From Actinomycetota bacterium (GTDB lineage Bacteria; Actinomycetota; Thermoleophilia; Gaiellales; Gaiellaceae), in contig PKYN01000005.1 in assembly GCA_003132665.1 (NCBI GenBank), forward strand, positions 1 to 62,802: a DNA stretch of 62,802 nucleotides. Reading direction: 5' to 3'. Under the pieces are notes generated by a model. It saw only the letters and a list, made by a program, of their open reading frames with translations. It was not told the origin of the DNA and searched no databases. Below, piece by piece: positions 52,408-61,201 of the stretch; positions within the stretch are counted from its first letter, which is position 1; every line of letters begins with the position of its first letter. The translations under genes and the position numbers were made by a program.

Positions 52408-53154
52408 ATGAACGTAGCTTTCCCGATTCTCATGCTTCTACCGGGGCTCGCGCTCGGTAGCTTTCTCAACGTCGTCGCTGCGCGCGTACCGCGGCACGAA
52501 TCGATCGCCTTCCCCGGCTCGCACTGCATGAGCTGCGGCCACGCGATCGCCTGGTACGACAACGTCCCGCTCGTCTCCTACATCGTCTTGCGCGGCCGCT
52601 GCCGCAACTGCGGCTCTGCGATCGGGCTGCGCTATCCGGCCGTCGAGCTTGCGACGGCGCTGCTCGTGTCGGGCTGCGTCTGGAAGTTCGGGCTTCACCT
52701 GGAGACCTTGCTCGCGGTCTTCTTCTCCGCCGTGCTGGTCGCCATCTCGGCCGCGGATCTCGAGCACCGCATCGTCCCGAACGTGATCGTGCTTCCCGCC
52801 GCCGTGATCACGCTCGGCGCCCAGACCGCTCTACATCTCTCCTTCGAATGGACGATCGCCGCCTTCGCGGCGTCGGGCTTCCTGCTCCTGACGGCGCTGC
52901 TCTATCCGGGCGGGATGGGCATGGGCGACGTGAAGCTGGCCTTTCTGCTCGGCGCGATGCTCGGTCGCACGGTCGCCGTTGCGCTCGCCGCCGGCATGAT
53001 CAGCGCGCTCGTGCCCTCGATCTGGCTGTTCATCAGGCACGGCTCGAAGGCGCGCAAGATGAAGATTCCCTTCGCTCCCTTCCTGGCGCTCGGCGCCATC
53101 GTGGCCCTCTTCGCCGGCAAAGAGTTGCTCGACGCCTACCTGTCGTTCTTCTAG
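52408..53154 (+). CDS. pilD: Prepilin peptidase
   Basis: 248 residues. Integral membrane aspartic protease that cuts prepilin leaders and methylates the new N-terminus. The methyltransferase half has paired CxxC motifs (CMSCGH, CRNCG) and PGLALGSFLNVV. The protease half has its two catalytic aspartates in AADLEHRIVPN and GMGDVKL. ATG 52408 begins at the conserved hydrophobic start, while the upstream part of the frame is not conserved. It sits between the divergent minor-pilin operon and pilB. Confidence 0.93.
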   Translation: MNVAFPILMLLPGLALGSFLNVVAARVPRHESIAFPGSHCMSCGHAIAWYDNVPLVSYIVLRGRCRNCGSAIGLRYPAVELATALLVSGCVWKFGLHLETLLAVFFSAVLVAISAADLEHRIVPNVIVLPAAVITLGAQTALHLSFEWTIAAFAASGFLLLTALLYPGGMGMGDVKLAFLLGAMLGRTVAVALAAGMISALVPSIWLFIRHGSKARKMKIPFAPFLALGAIVALFAGKELLDAYLSFF

Positions 53155-53291
53155 CGATTCCGGGCCGGGCTCTTCGGGCTCGAAAAAGCCTGCAAGCACC
53201 CGTCGAATGGGTGAGCGAATCGCCCATCTTCATCACTCGTGGCGGTGTCAAGTAGTCGCCTTGCGCTGCCGATAGCTCGTTTGAGGGATAG

Positions 53292-55082
53292 ATGGCAGAA
53301 GAACGCCAGTCCACGAAGAGTGGGGGACGAGCGGGCGCGCGCAGCAGCGCACGTCCGTTGGCCGGTGCGCGGCAGATCAACGAGCTCGTAGAGCTTCTCG
53401 GGGATCTGCTCGAGGCAACCGGCCTAGTCACACCCGACAAGCTCGCCGAAGCGCGCAGCGATGCCGGGGCGTCCGGATCGCTCGTCGCCGCGCTCACCGA
53501 GAAGGGCGTGATCCCCGCGGCCCGGGTGGCCGAGGTCCGGGCGTCGCACTACCACCTGCCGCTGATCTCCCTCGGAGACGAGAAGATCTCTCCCGACGCG
53601 GTTGCCTCGATTCCGATTCACGTGCTCGAGCGCGTGGTCGCCCTGCCCTACAAGCTTTCGGGCGAGCGTCTGCAGGTTGCAATCGCCGATCCCTCCGACG
53701 TGAGCGGCGTCGATGAGCTGAAGCTCGCGACGCGCTTCCAGATCGAGCTGGGCGTCGCCTCGAGCGAGGAGATCGTCACCGAGATCCAGGGACTGCTGCG
53801 CCAGAACGAGACGCTTCACGCTCAATCGGCGGCGCTGGAAGACGTAGAGGTGGTCGAAGAAGGCGTGGGCGAGGTCGACGATCTCGAGGCCGACGACGGC
53901 ATCTCTGACGCGCCGCTCGTACGCCTCGTCAACGCGATCATCTTCCAGGGCGCCGAGGACGGAGCATCCGACATTCATTTCATGCCCGAGGAGGACGCGC
54001 TCGTCATTCGCTACCGAATCGACGGTGTGCTGCAGGAGGTTCAGCGCGTCCCGCGACGCATGGCGTCGGGTGTCACCACCCGCCTCAAGGTGCTGGCCAA
54101 GCTCGACATCGCCGAACGGCGCAAGCCACAGGACGGGCGCATCTCGCTGAACGCCAAGGCGGCAGGACGGATGCTCGATATCCGTGTCGCGGTGCTGCCG
54201 ACGGTCGAAGGCGAATGCGTCGTGATGCGCCTGATCGACAAGTCGAGGAAGACGCCGACGCTGGAGGGGCTCGGTCTGGCCGAGGACATGCGCGAGCAGC
54301 TGGAGCACGTGGTCAAGAAGCCGACCGGCACCCTGCTCGTCACCGGGCCGACCGGTTCCGGTAAGTCGACGACGCTGTATGCCGCCTTGCACATCGTCGC
54401 TCAGCCCGAGGTCAACGTCATCACCGTCGAGGATCCGGTCGAGTACCGGCTCCAGGGAATCAACCAGGTTCAGATCAACATCAAGGCCGGGTTGACCTTC
54501 GCGGCGGTCCTGCGCTCGATCTTGCGTGCGGATCCCGACATCTTGATGGTGGGGGAGATTCGCGACTCCGAGACGGCCAAGATCTCGATCGAGGCGGCAC
54601 TGACGGGGCACATGGTGCTCTCGTCGCTGCATACCAACGACGCTCCGAGCGCGCTCACGCGCCTGAACGAGATGGGCGTCGAGCCCTTCCTCACCAGCGC
54701 CGCCGTCTCGGGCGTACTGGCTCAGCGCCTGGCGCGGCGCCTCTGCACCAACTGCGCCGAGATGTACACGCCCTCGGTCGGTGAGATGGTCGCGGCAAAC
54801 GTCTCGCCCAGTATCGCCGCTCAGCTCGATGGGATGGCCTTCTATCGCAAAGTCGGCTGCCCACGTTGCAACCAGACCGGCTTCAAGGGCCGAGTCGGCA
54901 TCTTCGAGTTCCTGAACATGAGCGACGAGCTGGCCGCTTACTCGGCGACGAAGCCGTCACACGAGGAACTGAGGACGCGCGCGATCGATCTGGGCATGCG
55001 CACGATGTGGGACGAAGGTATGAGCAAGGTGGCCCAGGGGCTGACGTCGATTGAGGAGCTGGCACGTGTCGTTGCGACCTAG
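53292..55082 (+). CDS. pilB: Type IV pilus assembly ATPase PilB
   Basis: 596 residues. MshEN-like N-terminal domain (about 30-175), then the ATPase: Walker A VTGPTGSGKST (350-360), Asp box VITVEDPVEYRL, Walker B DPDILMVGEIRDSET, His box MVLSSLHTNDAPSALTR. Near the C-terminus the zinc pairs CTNC and CPRC follow. It powers pilus extension. The gene begins 137 bases after pilD. Confidence 0.95.
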   Translation: MAEERQSTKSGGRAGARSSARPLAGARQINELVELLGDLLEATGLVTPDKLAEARSDAGASGSLVAALTEKGVIPAARVAEVRASHYHLPLISLGDEKISPDAVASIPIHVLERVVALPYKLSGERLQVAIADPSDVSGVDELKLATRFQIELGVASSEEIVTEIQGLLRQNETLHAQSAALEDVEVVEEGVGEVDDLEADDGISDAPLVRLVNAIIFQGAEDGASDIHFMPEEDALVIRYRIDGVLQEVQRVPRRMASGVTTRLKVLAKLDIAERRKPQDGRISLNAKAAGRMLDIRVAVLPTVEGECVVMRLIDKSRKTPTLEGLGLAEDMREQLEHVVKKPTGTLLVTGPTGSGKSTTLYAALHIVAQPEVNVITVEDPVEYRLQGINQVQINIKAGLTFAAVLRSILRADPDILMVGEIRDSETAKISIEAALTGHMVLSSLHTNDAPSALTRLNEMGVEPFLTSAAVSGVLAQRLARRLCTNCAEMYTPSVGEMVAANVSPSIAAQLDGMAFYRKVGCPRCNQTGFKGRVGIFEFLNMSDELAAYSATKPSHEELRTRAIDLGMRTMWDEGMSKVAQGLTSIEELARVVAT

Positions 55083-55151
55083 ACCTCGGCGCTACAGTGT
55101 GCGTGGCAACGCGCTCAAAGTCGGGCGCCGGTGATTGCGGAGGCGTGAGAA

Positions 55152-57191
55152 GTGCCTTTTCTTCGTCGTAGACAAGAGAACGAGCCCGACACCCCGGTTC
55201 CGGGTGTCGTACCGGCGGCGCCTGAATCCGCCGAGGCGGCGCCTGCGCCCGCGCCCGCGTCAGAGGCGCCGCTCGTCGGCGAGTATCCGCAGACTGCCGA
55301 GACGCCGGTGGAATCGCAGTTTCAACCCGTCGAGGGTGCCGACGAGATGCTCGACATGCCGCTTGGGACGCTCATCTTTCGCGCCGGTCTGATCGCCCCT
55401 CAGCAACTCGAGGACGCACTGGCCGAAGGGCTTCGCTCGGGCAAGCGGCTGGGCGAAGTACTGCTCTCGCGCGGCTGGCTCAGCGAGGATGACCTGAGCC
55501 GGCTGCTCGCTGGACAGAAGGGCTTGCCCTACGCCGATCTCGACAAGATCGCCATCGATCGCGAGCTGGCGCAGGCCATGAGCTACGACGACGCTCGTAG
55601 CGAGATGGCGCTGCCGGTGGTCACCGAGTTTGGTTTACCGGTGGTCGCGATGGCCGACCCGGACGAAGCGGCGATGGACCGGCTGCGCGCCCAACTCGGT
55701 CCCGAGATTCGGTTCGTCGTCGGCGCGCCGAGCGCGCTCACGCGTCTCATCGAGGAGGTGCTCGGCGGCGCTCCGGCTCCGGGGCTGCTGATCACGCCGA
55801 CTGCGCACGAGCAGTTCGCGCCGGCCGAGCCGAGCGCGGACTATCAGGTCACGCCGGATGAAGCCCCTGCGGCCGAAGCTTCCCCGGCGGAGACCGCCGT
55901 GGAGGCCGAGCCCGCTGTGCCCGAGCCGGCAGCGCTCGATGCGAGCGAGCAGGAAGCTCCCGCGCCCAGTCCCGATCCTCCGGCGCAAGAGATGCATCCG
56001 ATCATCGCCGAAGGGGAGGTCGACTACCCGACGTTCTCCCAGTATCAGCCCCTTCCCGAGATCGAGATCATCTCCGAATCCGGCGAGCAGCTTCCCGCCG
56101 AGGTTCAGATGGGCGGCTTCGGCTACTACGACGATCCCTCACTGCTGGAAGGCAACGCCTGGCAGGCGGGAGAGAGCGGGCCGCCGGCGGCAAAACCCGC
56201 GTCGGAGTTGACCGATATCGGCGCCAACCAGCCCGATCTCGATCGACCGGCCGAAGAGCCCGGAGCGCCGATCGAAGAGGTCGAGGCGCCGGTCGAATAC
56301 GCCGAGCAGCCGCTCGAAGAGGCCGAGGCGCCTGCCGAGTACGTCGAGCAGCCGGCCGAATACGCCGTGCCGGTCGAATACGCCGAGCAGCCGCTCGAAG
56401 AGGCCGAGGCGCCGATCGAGCAAGCGGGGGAGGAACCCGCTGCGGGCGCCGTGCCGGAGCCTGTCGCGTCCGAGCTCGAGGCGCCCGCGCCCGAGCCGCT
56501 GGAAGAAAGCGCAGACGAGCCGGCGGGCGAAGATGATCCGGCGCTCACGACGCCCGCCTGGATGCGCGGCGAGCTCAACGTCATAACCGCCGACGTAGCC
56601 GACTTCATCGATTCCGGCGCTTCGAGTGCCGCTGAATCTCCGCTTTCGCCGCCGGTCGAGGACGACGCCGCCGAGGACGAGTCGGCACCTTTCCTCGCCG
56701 CGGACGAACCGCCGGTCGGCGCGCCGCTTCCCGAAGATGCCACGGACCTGGAAACTGCCGAGCTCGCCGAAAGCGACGCGACCGCCGCGGAGCTCGATGC
56801 CGAGCCTCCCGCCTGGGCAAGCGAGCCCGTCGAGGCGGTCGAGGAAGCGGAGCTCGAAGGCACGGTCGACGTTCCGCCCGAGCCGGCGCCTGCGGCCACG
56901 CAGGATGAATCTGCCCCGAAGTCCAGCCGCGGTGCGTTCGAGCTGGTGCTGCGCCTCGTGGACGGCGATCGGATGCCGATCGGGTCCTTCGACACCGTCG
57001 AGGGGGCGCAAGAGAAGGCCGCCGAGGTCGTCAAGCAGTTCGCGGAGATAAAAGAAGGCGGCTGGCCCTTCATCGGTGGTCGCTTCTTGCGCCCGGAGAC
57101 GATCGTCTCGATCGACGTCGAGCAGCACGGCTCCGGCTGGGGCGGCTCCAACTCGCGCGGGCGCATGTTCTCCGGCGGCGACGGCTCCTAG
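55152..57191 (+). CDS. MshEN-domain protein with acidic repeat region, no ATPase
   Basis: 679 residues. After a Pro/Ala-rich start, residues 68-200 form an MshEN-type domain (PLGTLIFRAGLIAPQQLEDALAEG, GEVLLSRGWLSEDDLSRLLAGQKGLP). These domains bind cyclic di-GMP in MshE and PilB relatives. Instead of the ATPase that usually follows, there is a 370-residue acidic Pro/Glu/Ala stretch with repeats such as EYAEQPLEEAEAP, then a conserved C-terminal domain (FELVLRLVDGDRMPIGSFDT, GGWPFIGGRFLRPETIVSID). I infer a regulator or scaffold for PilB. It starts at GTG 55152, 70 bases after pilB. Confidence 0.7.
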   Translation: MPFLRRRQENEPDTPVPGVVPAAPESAEAAPAPAPASEAPLVGEYPQTAETPVESQFQPVEGADEMLDMPLGTLIFRAGLIAPQQLEDALAEGLRSGKRLGEVLLSRGWLSEDDLSRLLAGQKGLPYADLDKIAIDRELAQAMSYDDARSEMALPVVTEFGLPVVAMADPDEAAMDRLRAQLGPEIRFVVGAPSALTRLIEEVLGGAPAPGLLITPTAHEQFAPAEPSADYQVTPDEAPAAEASPAETAVEAEPAVPEPAALDASEQEAPAPSPDPPAQEMHPIIAEGEVDYPTFSQYQPLPEIEIISESGEQLPAEVQMGGFGYYDDPSLLEGNAWQAGESGPPAAKPASELTDIGANQPDLDRPAEEPGAPIEEVEAPVEYAEQPLEEAEAPAEYVEQPAEYAVPVEYAEQPLEEAEAPIEQAGEEPAAGAVPEPVASELEAPAPEPLEESADEPAGEDDPALTTPAWMRGELNVITADVADFIDSGASSAAESPLSPPVEDDAAEDESAPFLAADEPPVGAPLPEDATDLETAELAESDATAAELDAEPPAWASEPVEAVEEAELEGTVDVPPEPAPAATQDESAPKSSRGAFELVLRLVDGDRMPIGSFDTVEGAQEKAAEVVKQFAEIKEGGWPFIGGRFLRPETIVSIDVEQHGSGWGGSNSRGRMFSGGDGS

Positions 57192-57294
57192 AGCGAATTC
57201 CGCCAGGGCTGCGACGCGGCGATCCGCAACGCCGGCGTAGGCGCGACCCGTCTACCGGTGCCTCATCGGCGTCGTTGCCTTACGTGCGCAGGAG

Positions 57295-57603
57295 CTAGCT
57301 GACTTCGCAGCCGAGGTACTCGAGCGCGAGCAGCGCTTCCTCGATGTAGGCGGCCGCTTCGTCCTTGCTGCCGAAGTGATACGGGCCCGGATGAAGCGGC
57401 TCGACGCGCAGGCTGTTGGTCGGATAAACATCGCACTCGACCACGAACTGCTCATCGCGTTCGAACAGGCGCAGGATCACGACGCGGCGTCCGTCCTTCT
57501 TGGCGTGGCGATGAAAGCTCTCCTTGGCGGACGCCTTGCCGCCCTTTTTCGAACTGCCCTTGCCGCCGGAACGGAGGCCATATTCGTCGGCGAGGTCGCT
57601 CAC
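57295..57603 (-). CDS. Small conserved protein, GTGA-coupled
   Basis: 102 residues from GTG 57603. A basic Gly/Ser/Lys stretch is followed by a compact beta domain (GRRVVILRLFERDEQFVVECDVYP, GPYHFGSKDEAAAYIEEALLALEYLGCEV). The GTG overlaps the stop of the upstream gene as GTGA, so it is co-translated with the membrane protein of 57600. Function unknown. It converges on the MshEN gene. Confidence 0.65.
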   Translation of the reverse strand: MSDLADEYGLRSGGKGSSKKGGKASAKESFHRHAKKDGRRVVILRLFERDEQFVVECDVYPTNSLRVEPLHPGPYHFGSKDEAAAYIEEALLALEYLGCEVS

Positions 57604-58526
57604 GACGCGCAGCTGGTGATCTGGAGAATCGCCGCGAGGCCGCTTGCGTCTGCGATCAGCGCCGCGTTCTTCTGGTCGATCGATCCAGCCGTCCCTCGAT
57701 CGTTGCCGCGGAGCGCCACTGCCTCGGAGCCCATGTTGACTGCGACCTGCTTCAGGTCGCTTACGAGCCGAGCGTAGTCCTTGGCGTCGCTCACGTTCGT
57801 CCTGACCGCGCTCAACGCCTTTGTTTCTTGAGTGAGCAACGATGCGGCCCTGTCGAGCGCCGCGGCGGCCTGTTTTCGGCCTGCTGCCGTAGCCAGGTTG
57901 CCGCTCTTCGCCTTGGTCAGAGCCTCTCCGAGCGAAACCGCGAAGCGCGTGCAGATTCTGTTCGCGTTGCTGACCCACGGCTCGGAAACGGGGTAGGCGT
58001 TCCTGGCCGCCTGCGCGACGACTTGGCTGTCCGCGAATCCCTTCAGAGTGAATACGAGTTTTCGGCTCCGCTTGAAGAAGAGCACCTCCGGGTTGGACGG
58101 TGTGTTACCGCCGAGCAGGCCCGCCAGCTGCCGTGCGATCTTTTCGTCGAACGCGTTGAACGCGACGAAGCCGGCGCCGGCTTCGGCTGCGCCGGCCTTG
58201 GCCTCTTCCATCGCCTGGTCGTCTGTGGCGACGTTGCGGGCGTAAACCGAGACAACGACGAGCGGATGAGTCAAGAGCTGGGCGTCGAGTGCGTTGACTC
58301 CTTCGACCGAAGTCGGCTTGTGCCTTTTCTTGCTCTTCTCCGGTCCGGCGGGCTTCTTTGCGGGCGCAAGAGCATGTGTCGTCGAATGCTGCAGCGTTGC
58401 CTGCGTACCGGCTGTGTCGCTACTCGAGCTCGATCCGTTGATGAGCACGTATGCGCCGCCGCCGGCGAGGAGAATCAGCGCCAATACCGCCAAGAAACGT
58501 ACGCGCGGAGTGGGAGTCGACTTCAT
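57600..58526 (-). CDS. Membrane-anchored protein, thioredoxin-fold-like
   Basis: 308 residues. One N-terminal membrane helix (VRFLAVLALILLAGGGAYVLI), a Ser/Lys/Pro linker, then a domain HPLVVVSVYARNVATDDQAM, GAGFVAFNAFD, NPEVLFFKRSRKLVFTLKGFAD. This has the strand-helix order of thioredoxin-like folds but no CxxC, so redox activity is unlikely. The C-terminal half is helical with two cysteines (RICTRF, ITSCAS). It may be an extracytoplasmic assembly factor for the pilus system. Downstream of the GT39-like gene by 8 bases. Confidence 0.6.
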   Translation of the reverse strand: MKSTPTPRVRFLAVLALILLAGGGAYVLINGSSSSSDTAGTQATLQHSTTHALAPAKKPAGPEKSKKRHKPTSVEGVNALDAQLLTHPLVVVSVYARNVATDDQAMEEAKAGAAEAGAGFVAFNAFDEKIARQLAGLLGGNTPSNPEVLFFKRSRKLVFTLKGFADSQVVAQAARNAYPVSEPWVSNANRICTRFAVSLGEALTKAKSGNLATAAGRKQAAAALDRAASLLTQETKALSAVRTNVSDAKDYARLVSDLKQVAVNMGSEAVALRGNDRGTAGSIDQKNAALIADASGLAAILQITSCAS

Positions 58527-58534
58527 CGGATCTT

Positions 58535-60598
58535 CTATCGGTTCGCGGCGCGTGCGGCATTAGTGCCTAAATGCGCGGCCTGGATGAGGCGGAATCGGGC
58601 CTTGGCAATCACGAAGCGTCCGTCGTCGAGTTGGCCGATGCGATTGGAGCCGACGGTGATCTTCAAAGGTCGGGTTCCGCGGAGCGGTATCGAGACTTTG
58701 CTCGAGCGTCCCGGAGCAAGTTCGACGTGAAACTCGGCTTTTGACGTCTTGATCGTGATTCGCTTCGACCCTTTGCCCGCCGGGGGCGTGAGCGTGATCT
58801 CGACCGTTCCCTGCATGCGCCCTCTCGAGCCGGGCCAGACGGTCGTCGAGTTGTCCGGCGCCAGCCAGCCGTCGAAATATAGGCCGGCGGTCATCAGCGC
58901 AAAGCGAGCTTCCGCCCGCGGCTGCCAGAGATCGGATGTGAGCCCGTGCAGTAAACGGCGAGCGTCCCGGAGCTGTATCTGTGAGGCATAGTCGCTAACC
59001 AGCAGCGAGCCTCGCCAGGGCTTTCCCTCGACTAGCAGTCGGCCGTCCGCGGCGATCGTCCCACTGCGGTGCCCGAAGTCGTCGACACGCTCCGAGCCGG
59101 GAAGATTGATCGGGTCGCCGATCGATCGGTTCCAGAACATGAGCTCGAGCGCGAGTTGGCGTGGGCTTCCCGCCGTGGCAACCAGTCCGACCGGCCTCGA
59201 TGTGAGGTCGTCGATGCGATCGAAATCCTTGGGAAGGTACGTACGGGCCGCCGCTCTGCTTCGATCGTTCCCCTGCAAGGTGGCCAGTACCGAAAAGCTT
59301 CCGGCGAAAGCGACTGCGCCGACAATCGCGAGCGGCATCAAGAATCGTGGTTGGAAAAATGCGAGCGCTCCCAATGCCAGCAGGCCGATCGCCACCGTCG
59401 TCGTTAGCAGCCCGGCACTGCCGGCGCCATGCCGCTGCTGCAGCCAGAACACTCCTTGCAGAAAGGGCGAGCCGGTTAGTTTCCCGGGCTGGTCATAAGC
59501 GGTGAGTGGAAAGCGGAGGAAGACGATCAGAGTCGCGGCCGCCACTCCCGACACCGCCAGCGCAAGGCGGCGTCCCCGCTCGATCGCGAGCGCGAAAAAG
59601 ACGCCGAGCGCCGGCAGGATCGTAAACAGGTACCGCTCCTCGACCTCCCCTGTGAGGTTGCTGGCAAAGAGCCCGGCTTCGACCAGAAGCGACGCGAAAA
59701 ACAGCAATACGAACAGCGAGGACGCACGCTCGAGGCGCGCCCTTGGCCGCGCAAGCGAGGCAGCGAGACCGACAACGGCCCCCGGGAACACCGCCGCGCC
59801 CACGGCGTAGGCGAGAACGAGCACGTCGATCGAAATCCAGCGAGCCGTGACGATCGGCCGGATCCCGAAGTTGAGCACGTCTCCGTACCCGCCCAGCAGG
59901 CTGCGCAGCCCGACGAGGATCAGAATCCCTAGCAGCGCCGCGACGATCGTCCCGCATACGACGAGATGACGACGCAGCAGTCCATAGAGCTCGCGCGGAT
60001 CGAGCAAGGCCCAAGCCGCGAGGAATACCGGAACGAGCACGACGTACTGGATGCGAGCGAAGCTGGTGAGCGCCGCGAAGGCGAGAAACCACGCGAGCCT
60101 GCGAGGAGTCGGCTGGTCGAGTGCGCGCACCGCGGCGAGCAAGGCGCATAGGCAAAGCGTGTAGCCGAGCACGTCGGTGCTGATATACGAGGCGAAGACG
60201 AGCCCGGGCATCGCCACAGCCAGCGCGGCGACACCGACGCGAGCAGTTGAGCCGAGGCGAAGCTCGCGCGCGAGAAGAAAAGCAGGAACGGCGGCGAGCG
60301 ACGCGATCAGGGCGTTCAGTGCCTGAGTGAGCTTGTACACCAGCTCGGCATCGCCAAACCTCCAGAGAGGAGCCGTGAGCAGCGGGAAGGCAAGCGAGAA
60401 GTAGTGCGCTACGTGCCCTCGGATCAGAGGCTCGTAGCTAAAGGCGAGAGAGCGGGAAAGCTCCGAGTAGATGTACTCGTCGGGGACCATGTTCACAGTC
60501 GGTCTCCCGAACCCACCCCACAAGCGCAGCGCAAAGCTTGCCCCGATAAGACCTATCAAGGCCAACACTTCGCTCCGCTTGGTCCACCGCTTCAACAA
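58535..60598 (-). CDS. GT39-like polytopic membrane glycosyltransferase
   Basis: About 687 residues. At least ten hydrophobic helices in the first 470 residues, an early extracytoplasmic loop with MVPDEYIYSELSRS (the acidic catalytic motif of lipid-linked mannosyltransferases), and a C-terminal soluble beta domain. The type transfers sugars from polyprenyl phosphate to proteins or glycans outside the membrane, and pilin glycosylation is a plausible job because the pilin gene is adjacent. The frame runs to 60649 but that end overlaps the pilin terminator, so I use TTG 60598, which gives a normal first helix. Confidence 0.75.
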   Translation of the reverse strand: MLKRWTKRSEVLALIGLIGASFALRLWGGFGRPTVNMVPDEYIYSELSRSLAFSYEPLIRGHVAHYFSLAFPLLTAPLWRFGDAELVYKLTQALNALIASLAAVPAFLLARELRLGSTARVGVAALAVAMPGLVFASYISTDVLGYTLCLCALLAAVRALDQPTPRRLAWFLAFAALTSFARIQYVVLVPVFLAAWALLDPRELYGLLRRHLVVCGTIVAALLGILILVGLRSLLGGYGDVLNFGIRPIVTARWISIDVLVLAYAVGAAVFPGAVVGLAASLARPRARLERASSLFVLLFFASLLVEAGLFASNLTGEVEERYLFTILPALGVFFALAIERGRRLALAVSGVAAATLIVFLRFPLTAYDQPGKLTGSPFLQGVFWLQQRHGAGSAGLLTTTVAIGLLALGALAFFQPRFLMPLAIVGAVAFAGSFSVLATLQGNDRSRAAARTYLPKDFDRIDDLTSRPVGLVATAGSPRQLALELMFWNRSIGDPINLPGSERVDDFGHRSGTIAADGRLLVEGKPWRGSLLVSDYASQIQLRDARRLLHGLTSDLWQPRAEARFALMTAGLYFDGWLAPDNSTTVWPGSRGRMQGTVEITLTPPAGKGSKRITIKTSKAEFHVELAPGRSSKVSIPLRGTRPLKITVGSNRIGQLDDGRFVIAKARFRLIQAAHLGTNAARAANR

Positions 60599-60647
60599 GG
60601 GACTGTTCTCTTTATCTGCGTGTCTTCCCCCGCCATGCGGGAGAAAC

Positions 60648-60673
60648 AAAGGAGCGCCGATCGGCGCTCCTTT
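60648..60673 (-). terminator. Terminator of the major pilin gene
   Basis: A 26-base perfect palindrome (AAAGGAGCGCCGA / TCGGCGCTCCTTT), followed on the minus strand by GTTTCTC. A strong intrinsic terminator is fitting for a highly expressed pilin whose stop is about 30 bases upstream. Confidence 0.85.
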
Positions 60674-60705
60674 GCCAGTGATTCTTTATTCGAGATTCGT
60701 TCAGG

Positions 60706-61086
60706 CTACGTGCAAGCGCCCGTCGTGATGTCGCCGGCGGGGCCTGGCTTGTGGAAGGTGAATCCTCCGACAGTGGCCTGGATGCAGTAAGAGGAGGCCG
60801 TGCCCGTCATGTTGGTGTCGACCTTGATACCGCCGTCGATCCCCAACAGCGAAGTCTTGTTCACACCGGTGTATCCGCCGGTGTCCTGGTAGTAGGTCTC
60901 TACTGCCGCGACAGCCGAGCGGACGTTCGCCTGTGCAGCGGCCTTGTTGGCGCGGTCTTTGAATCCCATGTAGGACGGGACCGCGATCGCCATCAGGATG
61001 CCCAGGATGACGATGACGACCAGGAGCTCGATGAGGGTGAATCCCTCTTCCTTCCCGGTCAAGCGTTTACGAATGATGGACGCCAT
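60706..61086 (-). CDS. pilA: Type IV major pilin
   Basis: 126 residues from ATG 61086. The leader ends at [20 protein letters not shown] with the G|FTLIE cleavage site and Glu5 of the mature pilin. The hydrophobic helix continues to about residue 50. The globular part has two cysteines (SYCIQA, TGACT) that should form a C-terminal disulfide loop. AGGAG sits 9 bases upstream, which excludes a 13-residue longer start. Downstream is a strong terminator. The gene is divergent from a second pilT. Confidence 0.92.
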   Translation of the reverse strand: MASIIRKRLTGKEEGFTLIELLVVIVILGILMAIAVPSYMGFKDRANKAAAQANVRSAVAAVETYYQDTGGYTGVNKTSLLGIDGGIKVDTNMTGTASSYCIQATVGGFTFHKPGPAGDITTGACT

Positions 61087-61201
61087 ATGGTTTAGCTCCT
61101 CTTGGTTGCTGCGTGGATGCTGCAATGACTTTGACTGAGGAGCGGATCGGCAGCGCTCGTAGCGATGGGTAGCCCCAAATGGGTGAACTCCACTACCCGC
61201 G

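Noticed and set aside
53424-54632. 402-codon open frame on the minus strand
   Set aside because: Lies entirely opposite pilB, whose motifs fix the true frame; composition is typical of an antisense shadow in GC-rich DNA.
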